A stretch of 64,000 nucleotides of DNA from Viola odorata (Eukaryota > Streptophyta > Magnoliopsida > Malpighiales > Violaceae): contig OY829538.1 in assembly GCA_963691705.1 (NCBI GenBank), forward strand, positions 53,905,151 through 53,969,150. The letters are read 5' to 3'. The notes under the pieces are model-generated. The model was not told the origin of the DNA. It worked only from the letters and a program-made list of their open reading frames with translations, and did not search any database. Below, one piece after another: positions 52,101 through 64,000 of the stretch; position 1 is the stretch's first letter, and each line of letters opens with the position of its first letter. A program made the position numbers and the translations under genes.

Positions 52101-55100
52101 ATATGATCTTATAAAGGATGTTCAAGCTATTTGTATTTATACAAGGTAGTAAATACATGCAGCAGGAAGACATGCCTGGATCATTCCGGCTGAAAATACG
52201 GCCATGTCCCTTTCACTGACTGCATTAACTACACATGTTGACCCCTGCAATAGATACGAGAGTAGCATATACATTGGCCAAAAGGCAGGAGCAGGACAAG
52301 TATAATTCTAGATCAAAGTTTTACAAATGCAAATATTTATGATTATCCACACCTTTTGCAAGTTGCAGAGAAACTCGCAAACAGCACTTGGTCCACCTTT
52401 CCTCAACAGTTGGATGGATACTGATGCTACACTACTAGCTGGAATCCTTCCTTTGGTTTTCTCGTCCACCCACTAAAAGTTCAATGTCGTTTCAATATCT
52501 CTATGAATAGATAAATCTTATTATAACTATATCATTAGGAAAGGGGTGCACCTCACGGAGGTTTGAAGATTTATAACCAAAAGCAGCATCTTTGGCGAAC
52601 TCTGTATCCCCTGCCGGAACAAGACTAAAAACAAAAAAAATGGAAATTTACACACCAAGCACATTTTGTCTAGACAATTTGAAACAGTTAGAGAAAAGCA
52701 AAGCCAATACCAATCAGAATCCGCAACATAGTGTACATCATCAATAGTGTAACGCCCCCCTTGAAGGAAAAAAGGGCAAATGATCCATGAGTCCATCTCG
52801 CCAAGTACTGAAACAGCTGCATCAGCTTCCTACGCAAATCAGATACCTTCGAGTCATTATATCTCATAGATAAGGTGGGAAATATATGAGACTTGCTAAA
52901 GGTCCTTGTGCTTGCCTCTGGAAAATGACCACGTAATGTCGAATCACCTCTCAAAACCACCGTATAGTCAATGTTCTCAACTGATTTAGCTGCAGTACAT
53001 AAGTTTTTGCAGATTTCTGTTATTAATGCACTAGCCTGTAAACCAATAATTTGCTATCAGAAAAACGAGTCTCAAATAAGAAAACAAGAAATTTTGTTAT
53101 CATTTTCTTATTTTCACCCTAATGAGAAATACTTCCTAAGCAATTATAAGCATTTGTACTTGAAAAAAGAGAATTTCTTTACCTTCTCAGAGCTCAATGA
53201 CCTGGAGTTGGTCAAAATGAAAAAGCATATTGGTGCTTTCTTAAATTGCTCAGCTAGTGAATTAACAGTCCTATAAACAAATGAAGAAGAAACAATTTCT
53301 TTAGAAGTCTATATATTACATACAACTAAAAGTTTCAACTTTAACAAACAATGCAAGGTCTGAAAAAATGTAAAATATAGCTAAAACTAAAATAGCTATG
53401 TTGTATCTACTATCTAGAATGTAAGCAATAAGAGATCACCATTCTGTTAAAACTTCGATGTCATGAACTGTTTGGGTTCCAGTTGGATCATCATCCAGCA
53501 CCACCAAAGTTTTTGAACTTCTCAAATTCAGCTTGCGTATATCACACGTGGGATCCAGTGGCCATTCTGATGGAAGACTCTGTAGAACAGCTTCTTTCTC
53601 TAGTTTGGGAAGTCTTCCTTCAACTTTAACACCTGTGAGTGTCTCATACACCTTTGGAGGGACCAAATTTTTCGTTGAACCATTACACAAATAATAGTAC
53701 TGCTTGTCATAATTTTGGCATATGTTAATTTACCTTAACTACACTTGCGTCATCTTGCCGACCCCAACCAGCGGCAGAGCCTGCTCAGCAGTGAAAATTA
53801 AGTTCAATGTAAAATGCAATATCAAATTCAAAAGTAAAACCATTTGTAGAAACTAGCATTAGACAAATTCCCACTAGATGACTAAAAAAGACAATCATGT
53901 TCGATCAAGTTACAAAATGGCTTCTTTTATGGCTTTCATCTAAGAAAATCCATGCAAAGTTCTTTGATCATCTTCAAAACTGTACATGCCACTTTTATTA
54001 CTGTCTCTAATTATACTACAGTAGTATAAATCAATAATCTAAATTGCAGACCATGCAACTTAAATAACTTGCTTAAAACTCTTTTCGTTGTCAGTATCCT
54101 TGTATCGATGAGTTGAAGCTCCAAAATTCACTACAATATTGTTCTTCCTCATTTCCAGCTACTAGATGGGCATCCTAATTAATACAAACTTTACATAATT
54201 TAAACCTAAAATTTGGTAAACATTGCATCATGTGAAGTAAAAAGACTCAAACAAAAAGAACAAAATTCCAGATAAAAATTAAAATCAAGATGATCACAAC
54301 CTGCCATAAATAACTGGTGTGCAACAGTTGAAATATGAAGCGGAACTTTACGGGATGAACTTTCGCGAGAAACAATGCCCTATAAATGGTTATAAGATAT
54401 AAATTTTAACAAACTAACAACCAACAATCTTGGTTGCAAAAAAAAATGTGGGAGTATAACAAGCTGACCAGATCCTTAACAAAGATGTCAAGTGCAGAAT
54501 ACGGGGTATAATCATTGTCCAACATGTGTGGAACCAGATTCTCCAACATCCTGTAAGAAAACCAACATTAGTAGAATATAAAAAATACAAGGATCATTGT
54601 ATAGAATCAATTTTTTTTTCTTGATGATGAGACAAACAACAACGAGCTTCAACAATAGTAGAATATAAAAGTAAGTTCTTGGTGATGAGACAAACCAGGA
54701 TGTTCCACCACTATTAGTGATTAAATCAAACAGTGTCTTTGTATTAAGACCTAAACGAGCTCCAAACGCCATTGCTTCAGCTGCTGATGCTATGTGAACT
54801 CCAGCAAGCAACTGATTAACCATTTTTACACCACTTGGAACAAAAATTTAGAAGAACTTCAGTATTACCATCACAAAATCTTAAGAAGCTTAATAAAAAT
54901 ACATTCGACCACTGAAGTACCTTCCAGCACCACAGCCGCCTTTGATGATATAAAGTTTCTCGCTTAATGCTGTTTAAGGTAACAATCAGCAGAGATAACC
55001 AACTAATTTTACGAAATTAGTCAACTGAAAATGGGATAAAGGAAGGTTGATACCTGAGAGAACTGACCCAGTAGACATAAGGGCTTCATCAGAACCAGAG

Positions 55101-58100
55101 GCCATTACCTGACATTAATACCAAGTTCTGTGAGAATAATGTAGACATCCAAAATACAAGCACTATAACATAATGGACGCCGGTTTCACACCGTAAGTGT
55201 TCCACATGCAGCCCTTTTAAGGCCACCAGAAACAGGGGCATCCACCAATTTCAAATCCTTGCCTTCATCTATGATATTTGCAGGTTGATTAGTTAAGACA
55301 TTATGATACTCCCTCCGTTCCACTTTACCTGTCACTTTTCTGCGGATTGTTACTATTTGGGGTATTTGTCATTTTATCTTTTTCGAAGCATATATTTTGT
55401 GAAAATGATAATTTTTTTTTTTGAATCAATCCAATTTGATGATGGTGTGATAATTTCAGTGGAAATTATAAAAAAAAATGAAACAATGAGGAATAAAATA
55501 AGTCCGTAAATCAACGGCTTACGCTTTTTTACTATTCTAAAAAGTCAATTAAAGTGGAACGGAGGGAGTACTAAATTAAAAAAGTATGAGAAAATAAAAC
55601 AATATTACATTATGTTGTTTGCTACCTACAGATAAATTGTCTAGTGTAATAGACATTCATGTGATGCAACAAGGGCATCTATGGAAAAAAATATGTAAAC
55701 ATAATTTGTTTTATAGTACATACTTTGTAGGCGTCGCTCTAGCTTGCTCACGAATCCAGGAGAGACAGTTGAACAAAGAATGATAGAAGCTCCTGTAGGA
55801 AGAGCTATAGTACAAAAAATTTGAACTTAGTATTTTTACCATAATGTGGATAATAAGTTTTTGGTGGTACCTGAAACTGCGCCTTGATCTCCATACAGAA
55901 CTCCCTCAACTTGAATTTCATTTGTGACCATGATTACAAGAACATCAACATCTGGATGAGAAAACATGAAACAATAAATTCTAGGTCCAAAAGGGCATCA
56001 GCCTAAGGGGACATGAAATTAATAAAGAGTATAAAGTGAAATGATTAGATGACAGAATATAGCACATTGAATGCACGATAGACGAGACAAACAAAGGAAG
56101 CCAAATTTGTTTCTGCATTATACTGTACAAGGAGAAATATCTGGAGTGTCTTTTCCTTTAGCTTTTCTAACATAATGAAGAAACAAAAACATGAAATAAA
56201 GATAAAAACTATTTTTGCATAACTAAGGTTTCCAACAACGAGCATAAGCTGCCTTGGGTCTAGCTCACATACTAATACTGGAAAAACCATGCAGCAACTT
56301 AGGCATTGGTTCCCAAGTCACATGATTTGCTCACCATATAGAAGAATACACACAGGAATGCAAATTTATAACCTTCCAAATAAGTACATACAGAGAAGTA
56401 ATCTTTAAAGTAGTAAAGGGGTAAACTATAACCCAATATGGCATTTGAAAATAGAAATATCATGTATAAGATGGGCCTTGAATTACCTTTAGATACCTCA
56501 GCTGGAGAGTTTCCAATCAAGCCACCAGCATTCAAAAATTTAGTTAGTATTGGCTTATACACCTGCAACACCAGATGCAAATATATAAATTATCAACATC
56601 ATCATTCAACACAACAATTCACTCACCAGCAATACCCTAGAGAAGTTAAATAGAAGCATCAGATTACGAGCATACCGTCAGAATACCAAAAAAAAAGGGG
56701 AATGTGTCTACTTATGCGTGCACGGTAATTAATGGTCTTCTTTAGGAGGCAGTAATAAATGAACGACATAAACTCTTAAAATGATAATAATAGTTTAGAT
56801 AAGCACCACACATCTTTCAGAAGGTTAAACTAAAAAGCATGGATCCTAAGAATCTAAAATTTATAAAATCTGGCAATCAACTGAGCAACTTAAGAACATA
56901 ACAAGTTTAACGAAAGAAGCATCCCAAAAATATATAATAAGCCTGCAAAGTTACATTTAGAGAGCAAAAGTTTGTATTTCAACACAATTTCGATAAAAGA
57001 AGTTCCCTACATTGCTATGGATGATATGCATAATCCACGTTGTGCCTTAAGATAACTGTTCAACTTGTCCAAATTCATTGCAAATCAAAGTCATAGACTT
57101 TTACTTTTGATATTAAAAAATTCAAGTCATTGTCATGTCTTTCTTAGTTCTAGAGACGGAAGTTAAAAACAAACAACCAAAGTAAAAGTTCAACTCATTT
57201 TATATGCTGCAAAAAGAAAATAGTAAATGCTCTAGACATGAGATTTGTTTGCCCCGCAAATAAAATAAAATAAAATTTGTGGATGAGAAGAAAAATATTT
57301 AAAAGTGCAATAGTAAGTACTTGAATTTAAAACTTTATGCTGCAAAGAAACGAGGAAAAATAGTACTTAGTTTTTTAATATCAAATTGTATGCAATAACC
57401 AAGAAAAAGAAACTGAATAGTAAAGATATACCATAAAAAAAAAATTGGTAATGTACTCCTATATTGATATGAGAAGGAAAAAAAACAACAAATAATGTTT
57501 ACCAGAAAGAGAATGAATAGCCAAAGAGGAGAATTACATCAAAACCAAGAACACAAATTTCTGATTTCAGCAAATGAGTTGCCATGCCGAATCCCATTGC
57601 TCCGAGACCAATGAAACCAATTCGCTGCACATTAGCAGATTTGGCAGTGACATGATGTGCCAGTTGCTCAGGAATATAACGTTCAGAATTAGCCGCATTT
57701 TGAATATTCACTCCAAGTACTTCTTCCCAAACCTGGAACATTATTGTGTCAATTGAATAGCATATTAATTACCTTATCTTAGCTGTAAATATAAGGATAC
57801 GTGTTATGATTTCCTAGGCTGCTGCTCAGGGATATAGATGATATTGTGGCAGACTTCTAGGGATACAAATCAAGTGTATAAATTGTGATTATTAGTAGCT
57901 GATTCCTAGGGCTTTAAATTAAATACTGAGTGTATAAATGAAAGGCCTCACTCAATTGAGAAGGCATCCAGTGAAATTGACATATTGTAAAACAAACACC
58001 AAAGAACATTACTACAACATATCGAAGGAAACTCCATTAAAGAACATCAGTGACATTACCTTGACAAATGAAATGTCATTTTCACCTCCATGACCATATG

Positions 58101-61100
58101 CAGACCCTGAAATGGAAGTATTTGTTAAACTCAAAAGCCCTCAATTTGAACTATAACAATTCAGAGTATCACTAGTACGTTTACCAAGAATAAGTTGTTG
58201 GTAAGCAACAGCCAAGAGCGGAAGTGGAAATGTTAGTGTTTTTGCCATCTCCAAAACAATACCCTAAAATTGAAAAAATTCCGTCAGTCTCAAATGACTC
58301 TGTTATTCATAAATGAATACTGTTAATGAGTTATCACTACTATGCCACCAAAACTAAAGTTAAGGACTAAAAGGGAAAAGAAAAAAACTTCGTCTCTACT
58401 ATAAAAAAGTAGTGAAATTACACCAACACATACAAAGTATGTTAGTCGTGTCTCAATTTGAGAGAAAAATTAAGAAGCAATCAAAAACACCCGAGCTTAA
58501 ATTATGCCATCCAAGCAAACTTACCATGTATTGGATCAATATATATAGTGTATGAGTGTTGGTGTCACCTCTCAACAGAAAGGGAACATGATTCTTGAAA
58601 ACCCTGCAATATTGAGTGACCCACAAACATATTATAGACGAAATTTAAAATAAAAAAAATGAAGAAGAAAAACAATGAACCATGGTCACAGCAGTTATCA
58701 AAGATAAAAGATAGAAATGACAGACTGACGTGAAACATTTAACTTATCAATACAGACATTATTGCTACATTACATTCCTTCAATAAGAAAATTGACCACT
58801 AAAGTTTAACTTTTGTCAATATTTTTCAGAAAATGAAGAATTGAACTCATATTCAAGAATGTCCTACAAAGTAGCTAAACTTGCAAGCAAAGCCAATATT
58901 AGTACACTTTAGTCTTCAAGTAGCAGTCAGAGCACCACATATCAGATGTGATATCCACAAGGAATGAGAGATCAGAAATGAATCAAACTCAGAATAAGAT
59001 TGGTTCGTTAAAATAGAGAAGTAAGCTCACCAGCAAAAAATATTAAGTACTGAAGATGGTTATCCGAAATTTAACAAAAAAAGTATATAATCATCTTGAA
59101 AATAGAAATGTAAACGTCCAAATGGAACATGATGAATTTACAGATAAAGTTAGAGGCTTCATTTAAACTCTATTTTTCTTTTTTTACTTTTGAAAGTATA
59201 AAGGAGCTTGCAATTGAGCTTAAGAGTTAGACAGACTTCAGCCACTTTTATTCCAAATGAAGGGTAAATGTTAAAAACTTTGACAGAGAAGAACAAACCA
59301 AGTTGGAAAAATTGAATTTCAAGAGTCACAAAACCTCTTGAACTTGCAGTAGAGTAATCCATATATGATCTTAAGTTACTAACAAGTGGAAATCTTTCAG
59401 GTACTTCAACAACAACTACAGAATTGCAATGTTTCAACTAACTTCTATAGTACTGCCTAGCCAAGTATAATGAACATGAAGCATGTAAATCAGTCAATTT
59501 GTGTACGAAATTTTAGAGGTTAGTTTAAAAAAGTATGTGGTTATATAAGAACGAATATATTAAGTATTGGATAGAGTTTTTGATGATGTCATAACTCCGA
59601 AAAAAGAAACTTTTAGAGTGATTAAAATATGATCCGATGGTTAAAAACCTCATTTGTATGCACAAACTCTATTTTATATGGGTGCCTTTAGCTCTGAATA
59701 TTTGAAAGGATCAAACATTCACTATAAGTCAATTTCACTAAAAGTAAAAATGCACTCACCATGAATTTCCAGCAGCATTGGCAATGATGTCATAGACTAT
59801 CCACGGATGGATTCCAGCTTGAGCACCAAGAGATATAGCTTCTACTGAAGCAATAAGATGAATTCCTTGCAGTAGCTCAACCACCATTTTACTTTTACTG
59901 GACAAAATAAAACCATAATTCAATATCAAGATATCTCGAATTAAACCAAGGAGAAGACATAACGAAAACAAATTAGATATTGATGGAAAACCATATCCCA
60001 TAAGTACTGTATCTCTTATCTAAATTTGTATCAAGTATGTGGTATTCACTCTTAACAACACTCAAAAGTATAAATTATACACTTTTAAATTGTAAAGAGA
60101 ATAGTTCATGAGGGAAAAAATAAATCACCTTGCAGCACCAACTTCTCCATCAAAAATGAAAAGCTTTTCACACATTGCTGGTTTTTAAAAAAAAGAAAAA
60201 GAAAATAAACAACAATAGATTATTTAAAAATTTAAGGCATGCTTCAATGGAACAGTTGTGTATTATTAAATTTAATTTACCATGAAGAATAGGATGTGCC
60301 TTTGCTATAGATTCAGATTTTCCCGATGAAGAGATCTACTTGGGCAAAGTAAACCACATTTGAGAAATTAGCCACCAAGAATGTGAGAGTCTACTCTAAT
60401 AAGTATTAATGGAAGTAAATGATGAGTTTACGTTGTCACGTAATAGAAAATATTACCATGACTCCTCCATTTAAAGCCTCAGAGATCCCCTTAGTGACAT
60501 ATGCATCGATAAAATGTGCTATCACACCATTCTCTGCAAGATGCACAAAAATAGCAATTTTAGCTTAAATTTTAATGCATAAGCTTAATTTTTAGGTTAA
60601 AACTAATCAAAATCATGATTAGATGATAATATTAGAACTGAGATTGTGAATTGATAATTGGTTCAACATCAAGTGATTTAGTAGAAACGCGAGCTAATTG
60701 CTGCAGCTGGGCAATTATCGATGACACACATGAGAACAAATTGGAGGAAGTCAACTGCATCTCTCATTCATTATATTTCTGATATAAACAAGAGCATCAG
60801 CCACTTGCGTAATAGTTTGTTAAAATGATTTTCTTAACCACCAATATACAAATTGATGTTATTCCCTTTGAGTTGATAATAGAAAATAACATAAAGCTTC
60901 AAGGAAGGAAACAAATACTAGACTGGAGGGTAATGATCTGGATGCATAAAATTAACTAGTTGATAGACTTTTTTTTATAAAAAAAAACCAAGTAAATAAA
61001 ATAGATTATCTTACATATTACAGTGTTAACATTTGCTACATCACTGTGGATTCTTCTGACGGCGCACTATGTTAATGACCAACCATGCAGTTTACTTTGA

Positions 61101-61870
61101 ATAGATTTAATTAATTTCATCTAATAAATAAAAGTTGTTATTTCATGAATATTTTTAAGGGGATGCCACAATATTTACCCGTGAGAGTTTTCTCCACATT
61201 CTGGATATGTGATGGTAGAATATCTGAACGTATAATGATGATTGTCCCTTGCTGCAAACCTGCATTGAATGATACGCATGGGTCACATTTCATTAAGGTA
61301 AACACCAACAACTTTAGATACCATGGAGAGGGTCAATAAATACCTTTCAAAACTCCTTGTTTGCTAAATATAACATCATTTAATTGATCCACATGAGATG
61401 CCAAGATAATCAAAGCTGCGTCATCTGTATACAAATTACAAAATCAAATATAAATAATGCAGACAGTTAATAGACAACCTCCATGAGCTATCAAGACATA
61501 AGCACCAAATATTTTACCTTTGCTAGCTTCAAAGGGGCTGGCACATTTGATTCCCCCTAGATTCAAAAACTCGCCCAACAAAGGTCCCTCTATCTAGAGA
61601 ACAAAACAAATTGTGTTTAAATAAGAAATCGGTAACCAACAAAAACTTAAAGGAAGGAAGATGAAAGTGGTAAACATGAGGAGCATGCAGATAAAACAAT
61701 TCAGCACCACCATATAACAAATTTATAACCTCAATTTAACATCAAACTACATGTAGAATTAGCATTCGTACCTGAAACGCTTGAACTTTGTAACCAGAAC
61801 GGAGAAGCAGAGTCGCCATTTCCAAGCTCAACTCATCCAATCCCACGAATCCAACAACACCAGGCGCCAT
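49199..61870 (-). CDS. Multidomain enzyme: two HIBADH-like dehydrogenases, acid-sugar kinase, class II aldolase
   Basis: Forty-two exons, first 61870-61772, last 49376-49199; all joins keep phase to residue 1312. About 1370 aa by family comparison; Arabidopsis At1g18270 (1393 aa, from memory) has the same order. Unit 1 (about 1-287) and unit 2 (about 322-607) resemble beta-hydroxyacid dehydrogenases. Unit 2 has GFIGLGAMG (326-334), DAPVSGG (441-447) and Lys495/Asn498; unit 1 has lost these motifs except the Lys. The four-carbon acid sugar kinase (ex-DUF1537) runs from about 655 to 1080: DDDPTG (660-665), LRGDSTLRGH, KGGITSSD. The aldolase runs from about 1105: HFDHG (1172-1176), EAELG, His1269, HGASG (1301-1305). 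Bacterial homologues degrade threonate-type acid sugars, so a role in such sugars is inferred. Odd points: a frameshift in exon 42, two GC donors, and a stop-free 87 bp intron (50707-50621). Confidence 0.93.
55309..55568. mobile_element. Stowaway MITE in intron 15 of the multidomain gene
   Basis: TA at 55307-55308 and 55569-55570; ends ctccctccgttccactttac and ctccctccgttccactttaa (inward). It is 260 bp, non-coding, and lies between exons 15 (55804-55724) and 16 (55268-55192), about 40 bases from exon 16. Confidence 0.9.
58604..59759 (-). other. Intron 8 of the multidomain gene (longest after intron 12)
   Basis: 1156 bp between exon 8 (59897-59760) and exon 9 (58603-58525). AT-rich, no transposon ends recognised. 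The open frame at 59159-59437 inside it has no coding features. Intron 12 (57537-56563, 975 bp) is likewise plain. Confidence 0.6.
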
Positions 61871-62957
61871 TATCTCAGCTTCACCTTACGATTCAATTTG
61901 ATTTGTGGTATACTTGAACAGTTGAACTTGAGTAAAGAAATAAAAGAGCAATTAGAAATCAGATGTTTGTTGTATCAGTAGACTCAAGGAAGAAGATAAG
62001 GACAAAAGAAAGCTTGGGTGTTGAAGTTGATGCTGACTGTATATCTATCACATTTTATTGTTTTTTAGCCTTTAAGACAAAAAAAACAAACAAGAAAAGA
62101 GAGAGAGTTGGCAGCACATGCAACTCTGTTTTTTTAATTCAAATTATTTTATTGATATAATATTTCATTTATATTAGTCTAAATCTTGATCTGAATCTAT
62201 TGGTACTTTTGCTTCCCTTTTATGTTTTTCTTATTTGCTTACTTTTCCATTTCAATTTTGTTTACTAATCCAACACAAATTTAACATCTCGATAAAATTT
62301 ATAAATCTAACACACTAATTTGACATCTAGGTCCCGTTTGTTTTGATAAAATAATTTGTGTGAGAAAAATATTTTTCGTGGAATCTATTTTTCTAAAAAG
62401 AGTTATTTTCTACTGTTTGGTTGTTAACCTTGAAAATATTTTCTGGTGTTTGAATGCAGAGGAAAAAGAATTTCCTAAGAAAGTATTTTTCTACGTTTAG
62501 ATGCATTAAAATATTTTCTTATGATATATGAGATGAAAAAGTTATGTAAATTTCATCCGATGTATGGGCTTAAAATTATAATTACATAAATAATTTAATC
62601 TTATACAATGTTTATTACTACGTTAATGATTTAATTAATTTTAATTTTACATATTTATTTGAATAATTTTTAAATAATGTCAGGTTTCATGCTCTGTTTC
62701 AAGCATTGAAGAAGCAGACCTGACCATGAAACATTCGTTTTTTCTTTTCTTCAATAAAGCCTGATACTTCATGGTTTGTCTTATGTGTTTGAGAGAGGCC
62801 ATGAATACCAATTCTGTTGGCTAAATTTTAATAGTAAGTGTTTATGGTTAATTTTTTTTCACATTACGCAAAATATAATAAAAATGTAGTACTACATAAC
62901 CACCATAAAATTTATTATAAAAGTACATAATAGGTAAATTATTAATTTATCATAAAA
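61871..62957. other. Promoter side of the multidomain gene and AT-rich DNA
   Basis: 61871-62110 is probably 5' UTR and promoter for the leftward gene. 62330-62520 starts 'ggtcccgtttgttttgataa', a phrase like the ends of Tourist/hAT MITEs, but no right end was matched. 62690-62780 holds a short coding-like stretch without a frame. No gene is seen. Confidence 0.4.
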
Positions 62958-63240
62958 GGGGTTAAATACAAAATTGTCCCTGCAGTCTAATTGATTGACT
63001 TTTTTCATCCCTCTGTTTTTTTTGAACTATTTTTAGTACTCCGAGTCAATAAAATGACTTTTCTCATCCCTCACCCTAACGCTGTCCACGTTTTCCGTCA
63101 GCTTGCTGACGTGGCATGCCACGTGTCACTGACACGTCACCGGTTTCTGACGTATCATGTGTCACGCCACCGGTTTCTGACGTATCATGTGTCACGCCAC
63201 GTCAGCAAAAGGTCAAATCTTAAAACAGGCTACCAGATCT
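62958..63240. mobile_element. One end of a long-TIR (MULE-like) element
   Basis: Starts ggggttaaatacaaaattgt, resembling the 29018 element end, and like it leads to a gtggcatgccacgtgtcact palindrome. A 30 bp direct repeat (accggtttctgacgtatcat..) occurs twice at about 63143-63203. No matching right end lies within the window. Confidence 0.4.
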
Positions 63241-63308
63241 TGCATGAGGTTGGGCTCGAACCCATGACCTCATGGGTTGCCTTGCAACCTACCAACTAAG
63301 CTACACAA
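63241..63308 (-). repeat. tRNA-derived SINE-like head
   Basis: On the minus strand, tagcttagttggtag fits a Pol III A box and, about 30 bases on, gggttcgagccc fits a B box. The order and spacing resemble a plant tRNA-Lys gene. There is no pairing acceptor stem and the anticodon arm is damaged, so it is not a working tRNA. It is more likely a SINE head or tRNA-like insert. Confidence 0.5.
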
Positions 63309-63420
63309 CTTTTGTGTTAACATGTAATAAAATCTGACTATTACTTCCCATGTTTTGCAACAATAACACTCAAACATTTTCCAACTTTTGTGCAGATCAT
63401 CTCTCAACCCGAGATTGTTT
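63309..63420. other. Short AT-rich spacer
   Basis: Nothing recognised between the tRNA-like block and the palindrome that follows. Confidence 0.4.
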
Positions 63421-64000
63421 TAAATTATTAATTATTATGTTGTTTAATATTTTAATTTTCAAAAAAGATATATATGTTTTGTTCATATATTTATTATATA
63501 TAAATTTAATTATGGATGGGCTATTAGTACTTCTAATTATTTATTTACATTTTTTTTATATATTTAAATTTTAATGGACAAATTGAAAATAGTTTGATAA
63601 TAGTTTGTCCTATAAAATTTAAATATATAAAAAAATTGATAATATATTTAAATTTTAATGGAAAAATTGATAATAGTTTGATAATAGTTTGTCCTATAAA
63701 ATTTAAATATATAAAAAAAATTGATAATAGTTTGTCCATTAAAATTTGTTAAATATTTAAATTTTATTTATTATATATTTAAATTTCATATATAATATAT
63801 TTAAATATCAATTTTTTTTATATATTTAAATTTTAATGGACAAACTATTATCAATTTGTCCATTAAAATTTAAATATATAAAAAAATGCAAATAAATAAT
63901 TAGAAGTACTAATAGTCCACCCATAATTAAATTTATATATAATAAATATATGAACAAAACATATATATTTTATTTGAAAATTGAAATATTAATAATTTTA
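63421..64000. repeat. Large AT-rich palindrome at the window end
   Basis: The left arm (63421-about 63600) and right arm (about 63835-64000) are inverted copies, for example tatgttttgttcatatattt and tattagtacttctaattatt with their complements. The centre has further short inverted and direct repeats of 'aaattttaatggacaaa' and gataatagtttgtcc. This is the form of a foldback MITE; its outer end may lie beyond the window. Confidence 0.7.

Noticed and set aside
59159..59437. 92-codon frame in intron 8 of the multidomain gene
   Set aside because: Lies wholly in an intron bounded by exons of agreeing phase; no motif.
63241..63308. Functional tRNA gene
   Set aside because: A and B boxes are present but the acceptor stem does not pair and the anticodon arm is disrupted.

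Overview
This is about 64 kb of AT-rich nuclear DNA from a dicot plant. The evidence is GT-AG introns throughout, a three-exon flavanone 3-hydroxylase (F3H) family, a group IV calcium-dependent protein kinase (CDPK), a bHLH121-like regulator, a plant-type multidomain dehydrogenase/kinase/aldolase, and many plant transposons (Stowaway MITEs, hAT, Harbinger, MULE, Ty3 and Copia). The species cannot be named from this sequence.

Layout. 1-197 is the start of a minus-strand type II membrane protein cut by the window edge. 840-5230 is transposon debris (a LINE RNase H remnant and a long-TIR element). 5348-5743 is a two-exon coding fragment I do not recognise. 6352-8012 (+) is a five-exon bHLH121-like gene of 309 aa, followed by a short disrupted coding block (8159-8561). 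Convergent to these, 8957-13254 (-) is a 12-exon CDPK of 576 aa of the CPK16/18/28 group. 14.6-17.7 kb is a nested nest: a ~326 bp tandem repeat split by a hAT MITE and by a 1.6 kb Harbinger element that still carries part of a Myb/SANT-like protein. 17.8-22 kb is intergenic with two Stowaway MITEs.

22-47 kb is an F3H cluster, all on the minus strand: F3H-1 (22011-25621, 362 aa, intact), F3H-2 (32702-34097, 338 aa, intact reading frame with a short tail) and F3H-3 (45976-47062, a pseudogene without start or third exon). F3H-2 and F3H-3 lie in a segmental duplication whose copies are about 13 kb apart, separated mainly by a decayed Ty3 retrotransposon (about 36.3-42.0 kb) and other repeats. 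A truncated Copia element (47091-about 49060) abuts the broken end of F3H-3 and has a Stowaway MITE inside its gag.

49199-61870 (-) is a 42-exon gene for one very long protein: two 3-hydroxyisobutyrate-dehydrogenase-like units, a four-carbon acid sugar kinase (former DUF1537) unit and a class II aldolase unit, matching the Arabidopsis At1g18270 type. Its two dehydrogenase halves have nearly the same exon lengths, which records an internal duplication. The last exon carries a frameshift as the sequence stands. 62-64 kb holds a tRNA-derived SINE-like head, a long-TIR element fragment and a large palindrome that reaches the window end.

The genes are not an operon. The only functional cluster is F3H, whose product makes dihydroflavonols for anthocyanins, flavonols and tannins. 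Exon boundaries were placed by hand from splice signals, frame and family motifs; every join in the four main genes keeps phase, except the last aldolase exon.
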